Origin: a virus
IMG/VR virus record: IMGVR_UViG_3300021509_000002
Span: 1-40,532 of that record
Strand: one strand, 5' to 3'
Length of the DNA: 40,532 nucleotides
Below, piece after piece: positions 7,086-13,282 of this stretch (position 1 is the first letter of the stretch; each line of letters opens with the position of its first letter). Below the pieces are notes generated by a model. That model saw only the letters and a program-made list of their open reading frames with translations, was not told the origin of the DNA and did not search any database. A program made the position numbers and the translations under genes.

Positions 7086-7346
7086 ATGGAGCTCAGCGTC
7101 ATAGACCATAGCAATTTCGTCTGGAGCACGGGTCATAATAGACTGCTCATTCTCAGAGTTCCTTACGAATTCAATGTGCGGAACGACTCAGCGGAAAAGC
7201 TATTCAGGCTTGGAAAAGCCTGTGAAAACGCTGCGCCCTGTTCGGCAACATCTCTGGCGTTAGGTTTTCTCGTAATGAAAAGAGAGCCAACCAAAGAAGA
7301 ACTTTCTAAGCTCACAAAAATCTTCAAAGAAGAGGGGGAAACATGA
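7086..7346 (+). CDS. Unknown early protein, 86 residues
   Basis: I place the start at ATG 7086, behind AAAAAGGAGAGAAAT. An upstream in-frame ATG at 7053 lies inside the leader hairpin. The product has a beta-rich first half (NRLLILRVPYEFNVRN) and a helical end (PTKEELSKLTKIFKEEGE). No recognised family. Its end overlaps the next gene as ATGA. Confidence 0.7.
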   Translation: MELSVIDHSNFVWSTGHNRLLILRVPYEFNVRNDSAEKLFRLGKACENAAPCSATSLALGFLVMKREPTKEELSKLTKIFKEEGET

Positions 7347-7633
7347 ATGTTTTAGCCGTAGCAGTAATTGCATTATTCGTGCTCGTTGTATTACTTATTT
7401 ACGCCATTATCAGAATTGGGCGTCTATCTAACGAAATTCAAGACTTGATGATTAAGCGGCATAAGCTCAAACTTGCCTATGACATCCTATTCGATCTTTA
7501 TGAAAAATGCGCAAAAGAGCGTGATCTTTGGAAAAGATTTTATAGCAAAGTGAAAGATGAAAAAGAAAAGAGGGGAAAGCATGTTTTTAGGAAATTTACA
7601 ATTCCACCAAGTGAAAGAATTTCTAGGATATGA
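7343..7633 (+). CDS. Single-pass membrane protein with coiled tail, 96 residues
   Basis: ATG 7343 overlaps the previous stop and follows GAGGGGG. Residues 1-25 are a transmembrane helix (AVAVIALFVLVVLLIYAIIRI), then a charged helical region with coiled-coil character (residues 28-80) and a basic end. This resembles the layout of inner-membrane spanin subunits or envelope-acting phage proteins, but the gene is in the early unit, far from lysis genes, so I do not call it a spanin. Confidence 0.7.
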   Translation: MNVLAVAVIALFVLVVLLIYAIIRIGRLSNEIQDLMIKRHKLKLAYDILFDLYEKCAKERDLWKRFYSKVKDEKEKRGKHVFRKFTIPPSERISRI

Positions 7634-7844
7634 ACTTAATGAAGAAGACAAAAAAGTATGGAATAAATACCATAACGATAAAGCTAATTTAGATGGTATG
7701 AATTCTTGTTTTCATGTTTTTCTTTTTCCTACCTGTATAGTGGTAAAGGGGAATGATGCAAATATAGCCATAAAAAAAATATTTACACCAGATAAGATTG
7801 TTGAGCCAAAGGGAGAATTTAGGGTTTATGTCCTAAAAGCATAA
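7581..7844 (+). CDS. Unknown early protein, 87 residues
   Basis: I choose ATG 7581, preceded by AGAGGGGAAAG, over an earlier ATG at 7557. It overlaps the end of the membrane protein gene by 53 bases. The C-terminal half is beta-rich (FHVFLFPTCIVVKGND, EFRVYVLKA). No family recognised. Confidence 0.68.
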   Translation: MFLGNLQFHQVKEFLGYELNEEDKKVWNKYHNDKANLDGMNSCFHVFLFPTCIVVKGNDANIAIKKIFTPDKIVEPKGEFRVYVLKA

Positions 7845-7896
7845 ATTTTTGTTTTGCTGTATAAAACAAAATAAACGACTAAATTAAGGGGGAAAC

Positions 7897-8067
7897 ATGA
7901 CCTACACGATATACACCACAGACGCCCGAGGCATTATCCGCAGAGCAAGCGGATATGAGTGGGATTTCAGGGCAGGAGCCGAGCACTTCAAGGAGAACCT
8001 TCCGGGGCTTCGTAATAAATATTTTGTCGCTCCAGTCGGGGCCGGTGAAAAGGCTAAACACAAGTAA
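7897..8067 (+). CDS. Small early protein, 56 residues
   Basis: ATG 7897 behind AAGGGGGAAAC, ending TAA at 8065-8067. Translation begins MTYTIYTTDARGIIRRASGY and ends with a basic tail GEKAKHK. The composition is normal for a coding sequence and the next ribosome binding site follows within ten bases, so I consider it real. Unknown function. Confidence 0.7.
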   Translation: MTYTIYTTDARGIIRRASGYEWDFRAGAEHFKENLPGLRNKYFVAPVGAGEKAKHK

Positions 8068-8082
8068 AAAAAAGGAGTAAAA

Positions 8083-8304
8083 ATGAAAAGAGTAAGATTT
8101 ACGATCTATGAAAAAACCAAAAGTGGACAATTTGAACCAAGGGAATATCAGGGGCATTTTCGGAGATTTGGTATCGATTATGAAGTATTTGAATCTGGCA
8201 TAGGAAATTACTCAACTGCCATTATTGAGAAAGATGACGGTTTTTTGGTAAATGTTCCAGTTGAAAATGTGCAATTTTTAAACCAAAGTCTGCCGTTTAA
8301 ATAA
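8083..8304 (+). CDS. MKRVRF family small protein, copy 1 (73 residues)
   Basis: ATG 8083 after AAAGGAGTAAAA. The product is predicted all-beta (FTIYEKTKSGQFEP, DYEVFESGIGNYSTAIIEK, FLVNVPVENVQFL). A near-identical gene lies at 21999-22202, differing by only a few residues, and the DNA similarity runs past the second copy's stop codon. Copy 1 is six codons longer. Function unknown; two maintained copies suggest a dosage effect or a recent duplication. Confidence 0.8.
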   Translation: MKRVRFTIYEKTKSGQFEPREYQGHFRRFGIDYEVFESGIGNYSTAIIEKDDGFLVNVPVENVQFLNQSLPFK

Positions 8305-8318
8305 AAAAAGGAGAAGAA

Positions 8319-8570
8319 ATGAAAGAAGTGTTTTGCAAAAACTGTAAATATCATCGATATGATTATGCTAAATCAATTTCTTCAGGATATTGTGTAAAAG
8401 GCTTACATCGCTGTATGCGAAACGTAAAAGAAAAAAGAAACCCGATAGGCGAAACAATTACAGAAGGAGATGAAGATTGTTTTATTGTAAACGCTGATTT
8501 GAATTGTAAGCATTTTGAACCAAAACAAAAATGGTATCTGAAATTGATTTCTATTATAAAGGGGATATAA
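8319..8570 (+). CDS. Cysteine-rich, probably zinc-binding protein, 83 residues
   Basis: ATG 8319 after AAAAGGAGAAGA. Cysteines occur as CKNC (residues 6-9), CVKGLHRC (25-32), DCF (53-54) and NCKHFEP (62-68), the spacing expected for a metal-binding fold; similar short Cys-rich proteins are common in phage early regions. The C-terminal 15 residues are hydrophobic and basic. Function unknown. Confidence 0.75.
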   Translation: MKEVFCKNCKYHRYDYAKSISSGYCVKGLHRCMRNVKEKRNPIGETITEGDEDCFIVNADLNCKHFEPKQKWYLKLISIIKGI

Positions 8571-8590
8571 ACCAAAAAAGGAGAGAGAAA

Positions 8591-9118
8591 ATGTTAATTA
8601 GAGTAAGAGATAACGTAACTGGGAAAATTTATTCAAATGATATGTCTGAAAAAAATGACTTATCTATCCTTGAAATACATTTTTGCACAAGTTATACCCA
8701 AGTTGAAGTTCAGGATAAAATTAATAATGGTAAGGGATTAGAATACCCTACCCATACCATTTGTATACAACCGCTGGGAACTAAACCGAATTGGGTTGAT
8801 TTGATTGCAATACAAGACTCAAATGCTGGTTCTTGGATTGTCCACAAAACAAAGGAGAGGGAGATGAAACATTGTCTTAGATTCGACAAAGAGAAAAACA
8901 CAATCGAAGAATACGCCTGCACGGACGCATTCGCTCGATATTTAGACACAATGGATCGACCAATCAGGGATCGCAAAACCGGCGACTTGCTATTACCGGA
9001 TTCCAAAAGATTCATAGAGCTGAAGAATTACCTTGATTGTTTGCATGTCATTCTTGCAGATGTAAACGAAAGGTTTGAAAAAAAACATGCCGAGATAGAA
9101 GGGGAGGTGGAACTATGA
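8591..9118 (+). CDS. Apparent fusion of two small early proteins, 175 residues
   Basis: ATG 8591 follows AAAAAAGGAGAGAGAAA. The first part (residues 1-85) is alpha/beta and contains IEFCTSY-like segments with an acidic stretch. Then residues 86-91 (HKTKERE) translate what looks exactly like an intergenic linker and ribosome binding site (ACAAAGGAGAGGGAG), and Met92 (ATG 8864) begins a second helical unit of 84 residues. So either two genes have fused by loss of a stop codon, or the second is also made separately from its internal site. No family recognised for either half. Confidence 0.75.
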   Translation: MLIRVRDNVTGKIYSNDMSEKNDLSILEIHFCTSYTQVEVQDKINNGKGLEYPTHTICIQPLGTKPNWVDLIAIQDSNAGSWIVHKTKEREMKHCLRFDKEKNTIEEYACTDAFARYLDTMDRPIRDRKTGDLLLPDSKRFIELKNYLDCLHVILADVNERFEKKHAEIEGEVEL

Positions 9119-9426
9119 TTTTAAGTTTTGAATTAACGATGCCAAATGTTGGCTCTTGGAACGGACAGTGGGCTGGTGCAAATAGACGATATATTAAATT
9201 CAGAAATGTATCAAAAAAAGAAGGTGAAAAATTCTTAGATGGAAAAGAAACAAAAAATTGCTATTATGATTTTGGCGATGGCTGGGGAGTAAATGTTGAA
9301 GCAAAAAAGATATTATCTCCCGAAAAAAGAAAACTTGAAAAAATATCGGCTGGCTTTTTGAGTTACGATTGGATGATAGACAGTATGTTAAGAACAGGTA
9401 AAATACTACCGCAGAAAAGGAGGTAG
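9115..9426 (+). CDS. Conserved phage hypothetical, 103 residues
   Basis: ATG 9115 overlaps the previous stop as ATGA and follows GGGGAGGTGGA. The protein contains PNVGSWNGQWAGANRRYIKF, YYDFGDGWGVNVEA and FLSYDWMIDSML motifs, a pattern I recall from uncharacterised proteins of many unrelated phages. Small alpha/beta protein, function unknown. It ends just before the AGGAGG of the next gene. Confidence 0.78.
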   Translation: MILSFELTMPNVGSWNGQWAGANRRYIKFRNVSKKEGEKFLDGKETKNCYYDFGDGWGVNVEAKKILSPEKRKLEKISAGFLSYDWMIDSMLRTGKILPQKRR

Positions 9427-9430
9427 AACC

Positions 9431-9727
9431 ATGAAAACCGTACATTTATTTTTGCTGTCTGACGAAGTGCTGGAGAACGTGATTGGAGACGATTCTCTGG
9501 CAGATTCCAAGGAGACAATGGTCATGGACACGCTGGAAAACATAGACACAGAGAAAGGCTTCGATGTTCTAATATCCAGCGTCATGGAATCAGTGCATTT
9601 TGAAGATTGGCTTGCTGAATATATCAAGCCTGATCTTCAGGCCGCACGAGAAGAAGGTGCTTATTACGCCAAACACCCGGCTGAATACTATGAAGACACC
9701 CGGGGAAGGAGATGGAGAAGAGGATAG
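9431..9727 (+). CDS. Unknown acidic early protein, 98 residues
   Basis: ATG 9431 after AGGAGGTAGAACC. Strongly acidic N-terminal three-quarters (SDEVLENVIGDDSLADSKE, ENIDTEKGFDV), then an Arg-rich end RGRRWRRG. No recognised family. Last gene before the repeat-dense non-coding region. Confidence 0.72.
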   Translation: MKTVHLFLLSDEVLENVIGDDSLADSKETMVMDTLENIDTEKGFDVLISSVMESVHFEDWLAEYIKPDLQAAREEGAYYAKHPAEYYEDTRGRRWRRG

Positions 9728-9816
9728 GCTGAGACCTGGAAAGTATCCCAAAAAACCCAGTGGGTTATCTGGCTGCCAAAAATGCCACTGGCTCACCTGG
9801 GACTTGTTGGGACACT

Positions 9817-9907
9817 TGCTAGCAAAAGGGGGCAATTGCTGGCAAATGGGGACACTTGCTACCAAATGCTAGCAAAAGCCACCAAATGCTACCAAGTGCT
9901 AGCAAAA
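9817..9907. repeat. 10-bp-phased TGCTAGCAAA repeats
   Basis: TGCT begins at 9817, 9837, 9857, 9867, 9887 and 9897, with a degenerate unit at 9877; each is followed by a [AG][GC]CAA core. All starts are exact multiples of ten apart, one helical turn, as expected for cooperative protein binding on one DNA face. Confidence 0.8.
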
Positions 9908-9916
9908 GGAACGGTA

Positions 9917-9980
9917 GAAACCCCGGCACGCTTGCATTTCTACACCCGGAAACCCCGCCACGCCCTAGTTTCTACACCCA
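9917..9980. repeat. Two tandem 32-base repeats
   Basis: 9917-9948 and 9949-9980 match at 25 of 32 positions; both begin GAAACCCC and end TTTCTACACCC. The first also contains inverted arms GTAGAAA (9914-9920) and TTTCTAC (9937-9943). Confidence 0.8.
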
Positions 9981-9990
9981 GAAATAGCCG

Positions 9991-10083
9991 GTCAGTGGAT
10001 ATGGATGTTAGCATTAACCACTACTCAACTAGCATAAATGTAACATTAATACCTGCTCAGTGGGTATAATTGTTAGCATTAAC
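9991..10083. repeat. Pair of 28-base direct repeats, 65 bases apart
   Basis: 9991-10018 and 10056-10083 match at 23 of 28 positions, sharing TCAGTGG and the 12-base end TGTTAGCATTAA plus C. They lie between the 10-bp repeats and the promoter element. Confidence 0.75.
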
Positions 10084-10130
10084 AAACAGGACAAAAGGAT
10101 GTGCAAAAATAAGTAAAAAAAAGATGATTT

Positions 10131-10165
10131 CACTCTTGACATTATTTCCGGTGTTTTCCTTTTAT
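10131..10165 (+). promoter_or_regulatory. Promoter-like element before the initiator operon
   Basis: The 23 bases 10131-10153 match 23485-23507 at 21 positions, beginning CACTCTTGACA and ending CCGGTG. TTGACA is at 10136-10141; a weak TTTTAT lies 18 bases on at 10160-10165. It is well placed to drive 10182 and the initiator gene. Confidence 0.55.
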
Positions 10166-10181
10166 TGTTTTGGAGGTTTTT

Positions 10182-10352
10182 ATGTGCAAAGATTTACTGA
10201 CGACAAAAGAGCTTTGTGACAGGCTTAAAGTCACAAGACAGGCTATTAGTCTCTGGGTTCGGACTGGCTGCCCTGTTGAAATAAAATATCCCCGTCGATA
10301 CGATTGGGAGAAAGTAAAAACGTGGCTCAACAATAGAAGCAGGGGCGTGTAG
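10182..10352 (+). CDS. Small helix-turn-helix DNA-binding protein, 56 residues
   Basis: I choose ATG 10182, five bases after GGAGG, rather than a TTG at 10170. The sequence LLTTKELCDRLKVTRQAISLWVRTGCPVEIKYPRRYDWEKVKTWL is a MerR/excisionase-type winged helix-turn-helix. With no integrase present, it is more likely a regulator or an accessory replication factor than an excisionase. It lies two bases upstream of the initiator gene in the same operon and beside the repeat-dense region, which it may bind. Confidence 0.85.
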   Translation: MCKDLLTTKELCDRLKVTRQAISLWVRTGCPVEIKYPRRYDWEKVKTWLNNRSRGV

Positions 10353-10353
10353 T

Positions 10354-11001
10354 ATGGCAAAGCAATCTTTCCTGATGTATTGTGACTACAGACAGCACTT
10401 TCTCCTATTATCGAAAGAGCAGCAGAGTGATTTATTGATGTTCATTTTCGATTATGTCGAGACTAGAGAGGCGCCAAACATTGACGATAAACTCGTTGCA
10501 ATGGCGTTTTCTTTTATTAAATCTAATCTTGATCGTGATTTTGATAAATACGATAAAATCTGTAATCGTAATAGAAATAATGGCTTACGGGGAGGCCGGC
10601 CAAAAAACCCAGTGGGTTATCCTGAAACCCAAGGAAACCCAGAGAAACCCAGAGAAACCCAGAGAAACCCAGAGAAACCCAAAAAAGCCGATACTGATAC
10701 TGATATTGAAAATGATACTGATAAGAAGAAAAAGAAAAAAGTATATAAAAAAAAGAAATTCACACCACCAACACTTGAAGAGGTCAAAAAATACTGCAAA
10801 TCCAGAAACAACAACGTTAATCCTAAGCGATTCTTTGACTTTTATGAAACTGCTGATTGGTTTGATAGCGAGGGCAAGAAAGTCGCTAACTGGAAACAGA
10901 AGGTTATTACATGGGAAGGCAATGATAATTCGAGAAAGCCCACCAGGTCTTCTACGAAGCCTTGGGTTGGCGAAGATTATGCTAGCAAGATACATATTTG
11001 A
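10354..11001 (+). CDS. Replication initiator-like protein (DUF6291/DnaD-like), 215 residues
   Basis: Residues 1-85 match the DUF6291 pattern known from phage replisome organisers (SFLMYCDYRQHFLLLSKEQQSDLL, MAFSFIKSNLDRDFDKYDKIC, GLRGGRPK). Residues 91-110 are a linker repeat built on ETQRNPEKPR, encoded by six 10-base GAAACCC units, followed by an acidic then Lys-rich stretch. The C-terminal domain (about 135-200) contains TPPTLEEVKKYC, NPKRFFDFYETADW and NWKQKVITW. With the DnaC-like loader downstream it should nucleate replication. Having repeats inside the linker-coding DNA resembles lambda O and its origin. Confidence 0.85.
   Translation: MAKQSFLMYCDYRQHFLLLSKEQQSDLLMFIFDYVETREAPNIDDKLVAMAFSFIKSNLDRDFDKYDKICNRNRNNGLRGGRPKNPVGYPETQGNPEKPRETQRNPEKPKKADTDTDIENDTDKKKKKKVYKKKKFTPPTLEEVKKYCKSRNNNVNPKRFFDFYETADWFDSEGKKVANWKQKVITWEGNDNSRKPTRSSTKPWVGEDYASKIHI
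10600..10760. other. Candidate origin inside the initiator gene
   Basis: A copy of the 22-base element from 9748 (10600-10621) is followed by six GAAACCC units starting at 10624, 10634, 10644, 10654, 10664 and 10674. These are followed by a purine- and A-rich stretch (10681-10760) that would melt easily. Phased iterons plus an AT-rich flank within the initiator gene is the classic lambdoid origin layout. Confidence 0.55.
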
Positions 11002-11011
11002 GGAGGGAGAG

Positions 11012-11428
11012 ATGAGAGAAATAAAATTCAGAGGTAAGGATGTAAAAACGGGAAAATGGGTTTATGGAGACTTACAGCATAATGAAATAGGCGATACCTG
11101 GATTTCAAGATTAACTTCTCAAACAAATGGAGAAGGTGGTTTATTTGTAAATGTAAGACCGGAAAGTATTGGTCAATACACTGGCCTCAAAGACACGAAC
11201 GGGAAAGAGATTTATGAAGGGGATATTAGAAAGGGGAAAATAAGGCGGGCTGATAAATTTTCTTCTTATGGTGATTGGATTTATGATGTGTATATCCTTG
11301 AAAAACTTTGTAGCTCGGAATATTACCAAAAAGATACAAAGGGAAAACTGTTTCTTAAAGAGTGGGATATTACTGTTGACATGGGGATTATCGGCAATAT
11401 CCACGATAATCCGGAACTGCTAAAATGA
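11012..11428 (+). CDS. YopX-family protein, 138 residues
   Basis: ATG 11012 follows GAGGAGGGAGAG. The opening REIKFRGKDVKTGKWVYGDL and the central VRPESIGQYTGLKDTNGKEI-YEGDI are hallmark motifs of the YopX domain family common in phages of Firmicutes and other bacteria. It is probably a small beta-barrel, biochemical role unknown. It lies ten bases after the initiator gene and ten bases before the next. Confidence 0.88.
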   Translation: MREIKFRGKDVKTGKWVYGDLQHNEIGDTWISRLTSQTNGEGGLFVNVRPESIGQYTGLKDTNGKEIYEGDIRKGKIRRADKFSSYGDWIYDVYILEKLCSSEYYQKDTKGKLFLKEWDITVDMGIIGNIHDNPELLK

Positions 11429-11438
11429 GGAGGTAGAG

Positions 11439-12059
11439 ATGAAACTAACTAAAATTAGAATAAATTGCTACAATTGCATGAATTCTACAGGATGCGAAAT
11501 TAAGAAAAAGTTTAGGGATTTAGTCAAAACTATCAGCCCCAAAAAAGCCGATTGGGATAACACCATAGAAATGGAAACAGAGTTTGAACTTATTTGCCCT
11601 TTTTACGACAACAAGTATAACCACATAGATACTCTTGATATAAGATTCGGTATTGGTAGATATTTGGAAGATTACACATTTCCCTGCCCATTATCTGGCG
11701 ACGGATATAATGGGGATGAATGCGACGGTAATTGCAAGTTTGAGGGAAGGTGCGACGGATATAATGTTTCAGCAACAAGAATGAGAGTTACCGAATACAT
11801 AGAAACGAAAGCAAGGGTATTGGGCGGGCGGAAAAACAAAATCTACGTTGCAATTACTTTGGATTCGGAAATGTTAAATGATTTTGACATAAAACACCTT
11901 TCTAAATTTTCAGAAAAAATCTTTGATGGTGATGCTGATCGCCTCAATATATCCAATACGCCTTACTACGGGATTGTTAAGAGCGGGGATAAAGTGACAT
12001 TTAAGACCGTCATAAGAGGTTCGCAAATTATAAAAAAAGGAGGGAGAGATGAGCAGTAA
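11439..12059 (+). CDS. Cysteine-rich unknown protein, 206 residues
   Basis: ATG 11439 follows GAGGAGGTAGAG. Cysteine pairs occur near the N-terminus (CYNCMNSTGC, residues 10-19), in the middle (ICPFYD, FPCPLSGDGYNGDECDGNCKFEGRC) and suggest metal binding or a structured knuckle. The last residues (KKGGRDEQ) translate the ribosome binding site of the next gene, so the original stop has probably been lost. No family recognised. Confidence 0.75.
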   Translation: MKLTKIRINCYNCMNSTGCEIKKKFRDLVKTISPKKADWDNTIEMETEFELICPFYDNKYNHIDTLDIRFGIGRYLEDYTFPCPLSGDGYNGDECDGNCKFEGRCDGYNVSATRMRVTEYIETKARVLGGRKNKIYVAITLDSEMLNDFDIKHLSKFSEKIFDGDADRLNISNTPYYGIVKSGDKVTFKTVIRGSQIIKKGGRDEQ

Positions 12060-12252
12060 AGCAGAAAAAACAAGAAGCGAACTAAATGACCTATGCACGA
12101 AAATAGCGCCAATCGAAAACGCATTATATGCTACTGGTGCATTTACGACAATTCAATGCACAGAATTAGCAGAAGGGATTTTCCAGTATTTAGAAGATGC
12201 AAACATTGAGTTAACTATAAAAAACAAAGGAGAGAGAGATGGAAAAGTGTAA
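12049..12252 (+). CDS. Unknown early protein, 67 residues
   Basis: ATG 12049 lies inside the end of the preceding gene, behind AAAAGGAGGGAGAG. Helical with SELNDLCTKIAPIENALYAT and a later acidic helix. Its C-terminal NKGERDGKV again translates the next gene's ribosome binding site. Function unknown. Confidence 0.7.
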   Translation: MSSKAEKTRSELNDLCTKIAPIENALYATGAFTTIQCTELAEGIFQYLEDANIELTIKNKGERDGKV

Positions 12253-12520
12253 AAAATGCGGGGAGTTTCTTTTATACCCGGAAAAGCATAAATGTTATAA
12301 ATTCGAGTATCGTCTTGAAGGTGACGAGGCTGATGATGACTGGGTGAGTATTTGGGGTTCTGATTTTGAAGATATCGCCGAAAAGGTCGGAAAACGATAT
12401 AATGACGAGAATGATCTAATAGATGATGAGATAGAAGTAGCAATAAGAAAAGACGGAATAGAAAAGAGATACGGAGTGTCTGCTTATTTTTCTGTCAACT
12501 ATTGGGTAGAAGAAATCTAG
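12239..12520 (+). CDS. Small protein with N-terminal zinc knuckle, 93 residues
   Basis: ATG 12239 follows AAAGGAGAGAG. The N-terminus CKKCGEFLLYPEKHKC gives a C-x2-C-x10-H-x-C metal site, followed by an acidic alpha/beta body (DEADDDWVSIWGSDFEDIAEKV) and a beta end. The first half resembles a small zinc ribbon. It lies 27 bases before the helicase loader gene. Function unknown. Confidence 0.75.
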   Translation: MEKCKKCGEFLLYPEKHKCYKFEYRLEGDEADDDWVSIWGSDFEDIAEKVGKRYNDENDLIDDEIEVAIRKDGIEKRYGVSAYFSVNYWVEEI

Positions 12521-12547
12521 GATTCCACGGAAAAAAGGAGGGATAAG

Positions 12548-13234
12548 ATGAATTACCATGACAAGCTGATAAAAAACCTTGAGACCCGGATTGCTGAGGA
12601 GCTGGAACGGATTGAAAACCCCTCAGGCTCAAATCCAGCTACTCTGTGGGAAGATAACTACGTGAGAGATATGCAAGGACAGATTGAGAAATTGAACGCC
12701 GCAGAATTGATATTCCCGCCTTCTTACGTTATCGAAAATCCGAATATCATCGATGCGGTGAAAAAGGCGTTCAAAACACTGACGTTTAATTTCTGCTTTA
12801 CCGGCAGGGCTGGGGTCGGGAAAACGTATCTGATGCGAATTATCAAAGGCGGTGTCTATAACATTGGTCTTATTCGCAAATCTAACAGCATCAACTGTAT
12901 TGAGGATTACGATCAATACCTCAAGGCCAGAAAAGCAGACTCCACCTATCACCCTGACACAAAATGCCAGTTTCTTTTTATCGATGATGTCGGTGACGAG
13001 AAACCATCAACGGACGCCGCTCATTCCTGGATAGCCGGAATAATCCAAGAACGATACGAATATTGGAGCAAACACCCGGAATGCAGCACTATAATTACAA
13101 CAAACCTCCCCACAACCGATCTTATATCCATTTACGGGGAGCGGGTTGTTGACAGAATGCTGGATCAATACACATTTTGCAAATTCACAAACGAATCTTT
13201 CAGGCTGAGAAACCAGAAAGTAATCGAGGGGTAG
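12548..13234 (+). CDS. DnaC/IstB-like AAA+ ATPase, probable helicase loader
   Basis: ATG 12548 after AAAGGAGGGATAAG; 228 residues, a normal length for the family. Walker A GRAGVGKT is at residues 86-93, Walker B LFIDDVGDE near 143-151, and a sensor-1-like TIITTNLP strand near 186-193, with an Arg-rich C-terminal segment. The N-terminal 60 residues are a helical, probably helicase-binding part. With the initiator-like protein at 10354 it would load the host DnaB on phage DNA; no phage helicase is visible. Confidence 0.88.
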   Translation: MNYHDKLIKNLETRIAEELERIENPSGSNPATLWEDNYVRDMQGQIEKLNAAELIFPPSYVIENPNIIDAVKKAFKTLTFNFCFTGRAGVGKTYLMRIIKGGVYNIGLIRKSNSINCIEDYDQYLKARKADSTYHPDTKCQFLFIDDVGDEKPSTDAAHSWIAGIIQERYEYWSKHPECSTIITTNLPTTDLISIYGERVVDRMLDQYTFCKFTNESFRLRNQKVIEG

Positions 13235-13255
13235 GATGAAAACTGCTAAGAATAC

Positions 13256-13269
13256 CCGCCAGCAGGTGG
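13256..13269 (+). promoter_or_regulatory. Leader hairpin CCGCC/GGTGG
   Basis: CCGCC-AGCA-GGTGG, five pairs including one G-T, immediately before AAAGGAGTAAGAA and ATG 13283. Same module as at 18282. Confidence 0.55.
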
Positions 13270-13282
13270 AAAGGAGTAAGAA

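Larger units (their letters stand above)
9728..10181. other. Repeat-dense non-coding region, replication origin candidate
   Basis: About 450 bases without a supportable gene, directly before the initiator genes. Contents in order: a 22-base element with the arms AACCCA-G-TGGGTT (9748-9769, identical copy at 10600-10621 inside the initiator gene); a block of 10-bp-phased TGCT[AG][GC]CAAA units (9817-9907); two contiguous 32-base repeats beginning GAAACCCC (9917-9980); two 28-base direct repeats ending TGTTAGCATTAAC (9991-10018 and 10056-10083); and a CACTCTTGACA promoter-like element at 10131. This arrangement fits an origin and/or autoregulatory region for the downstream initiator. Confidence 0.6.

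Noticed and set aside
7343-7633. Inner membrane spanin
   Set aside because: Layout is suggestive, but it lies in the early unit far from the lysis genes and there is no outer partner.
9600-10069. Open frames on both strands across the 10-bp and 32-bp repeats, up to 95 codons
   Set aside because: They have no ribosome binding site, translate repeat DNA into low-complexity sequence, and overlap each other on opposite strands.
10182-10352. Excisionase or phage repressor
   Set aside because: The helix-turn-helix type fits, but no integrase or attachment site is visible, and the position suggests a replication/regulatory role.
10454-11011. Long upstream extension of the YopX-family gene
   Set aside because: It overlaps the initiator gene in another frame; the YopX domain begins at ATG 11012 behind GAGGAGGGAGAG.
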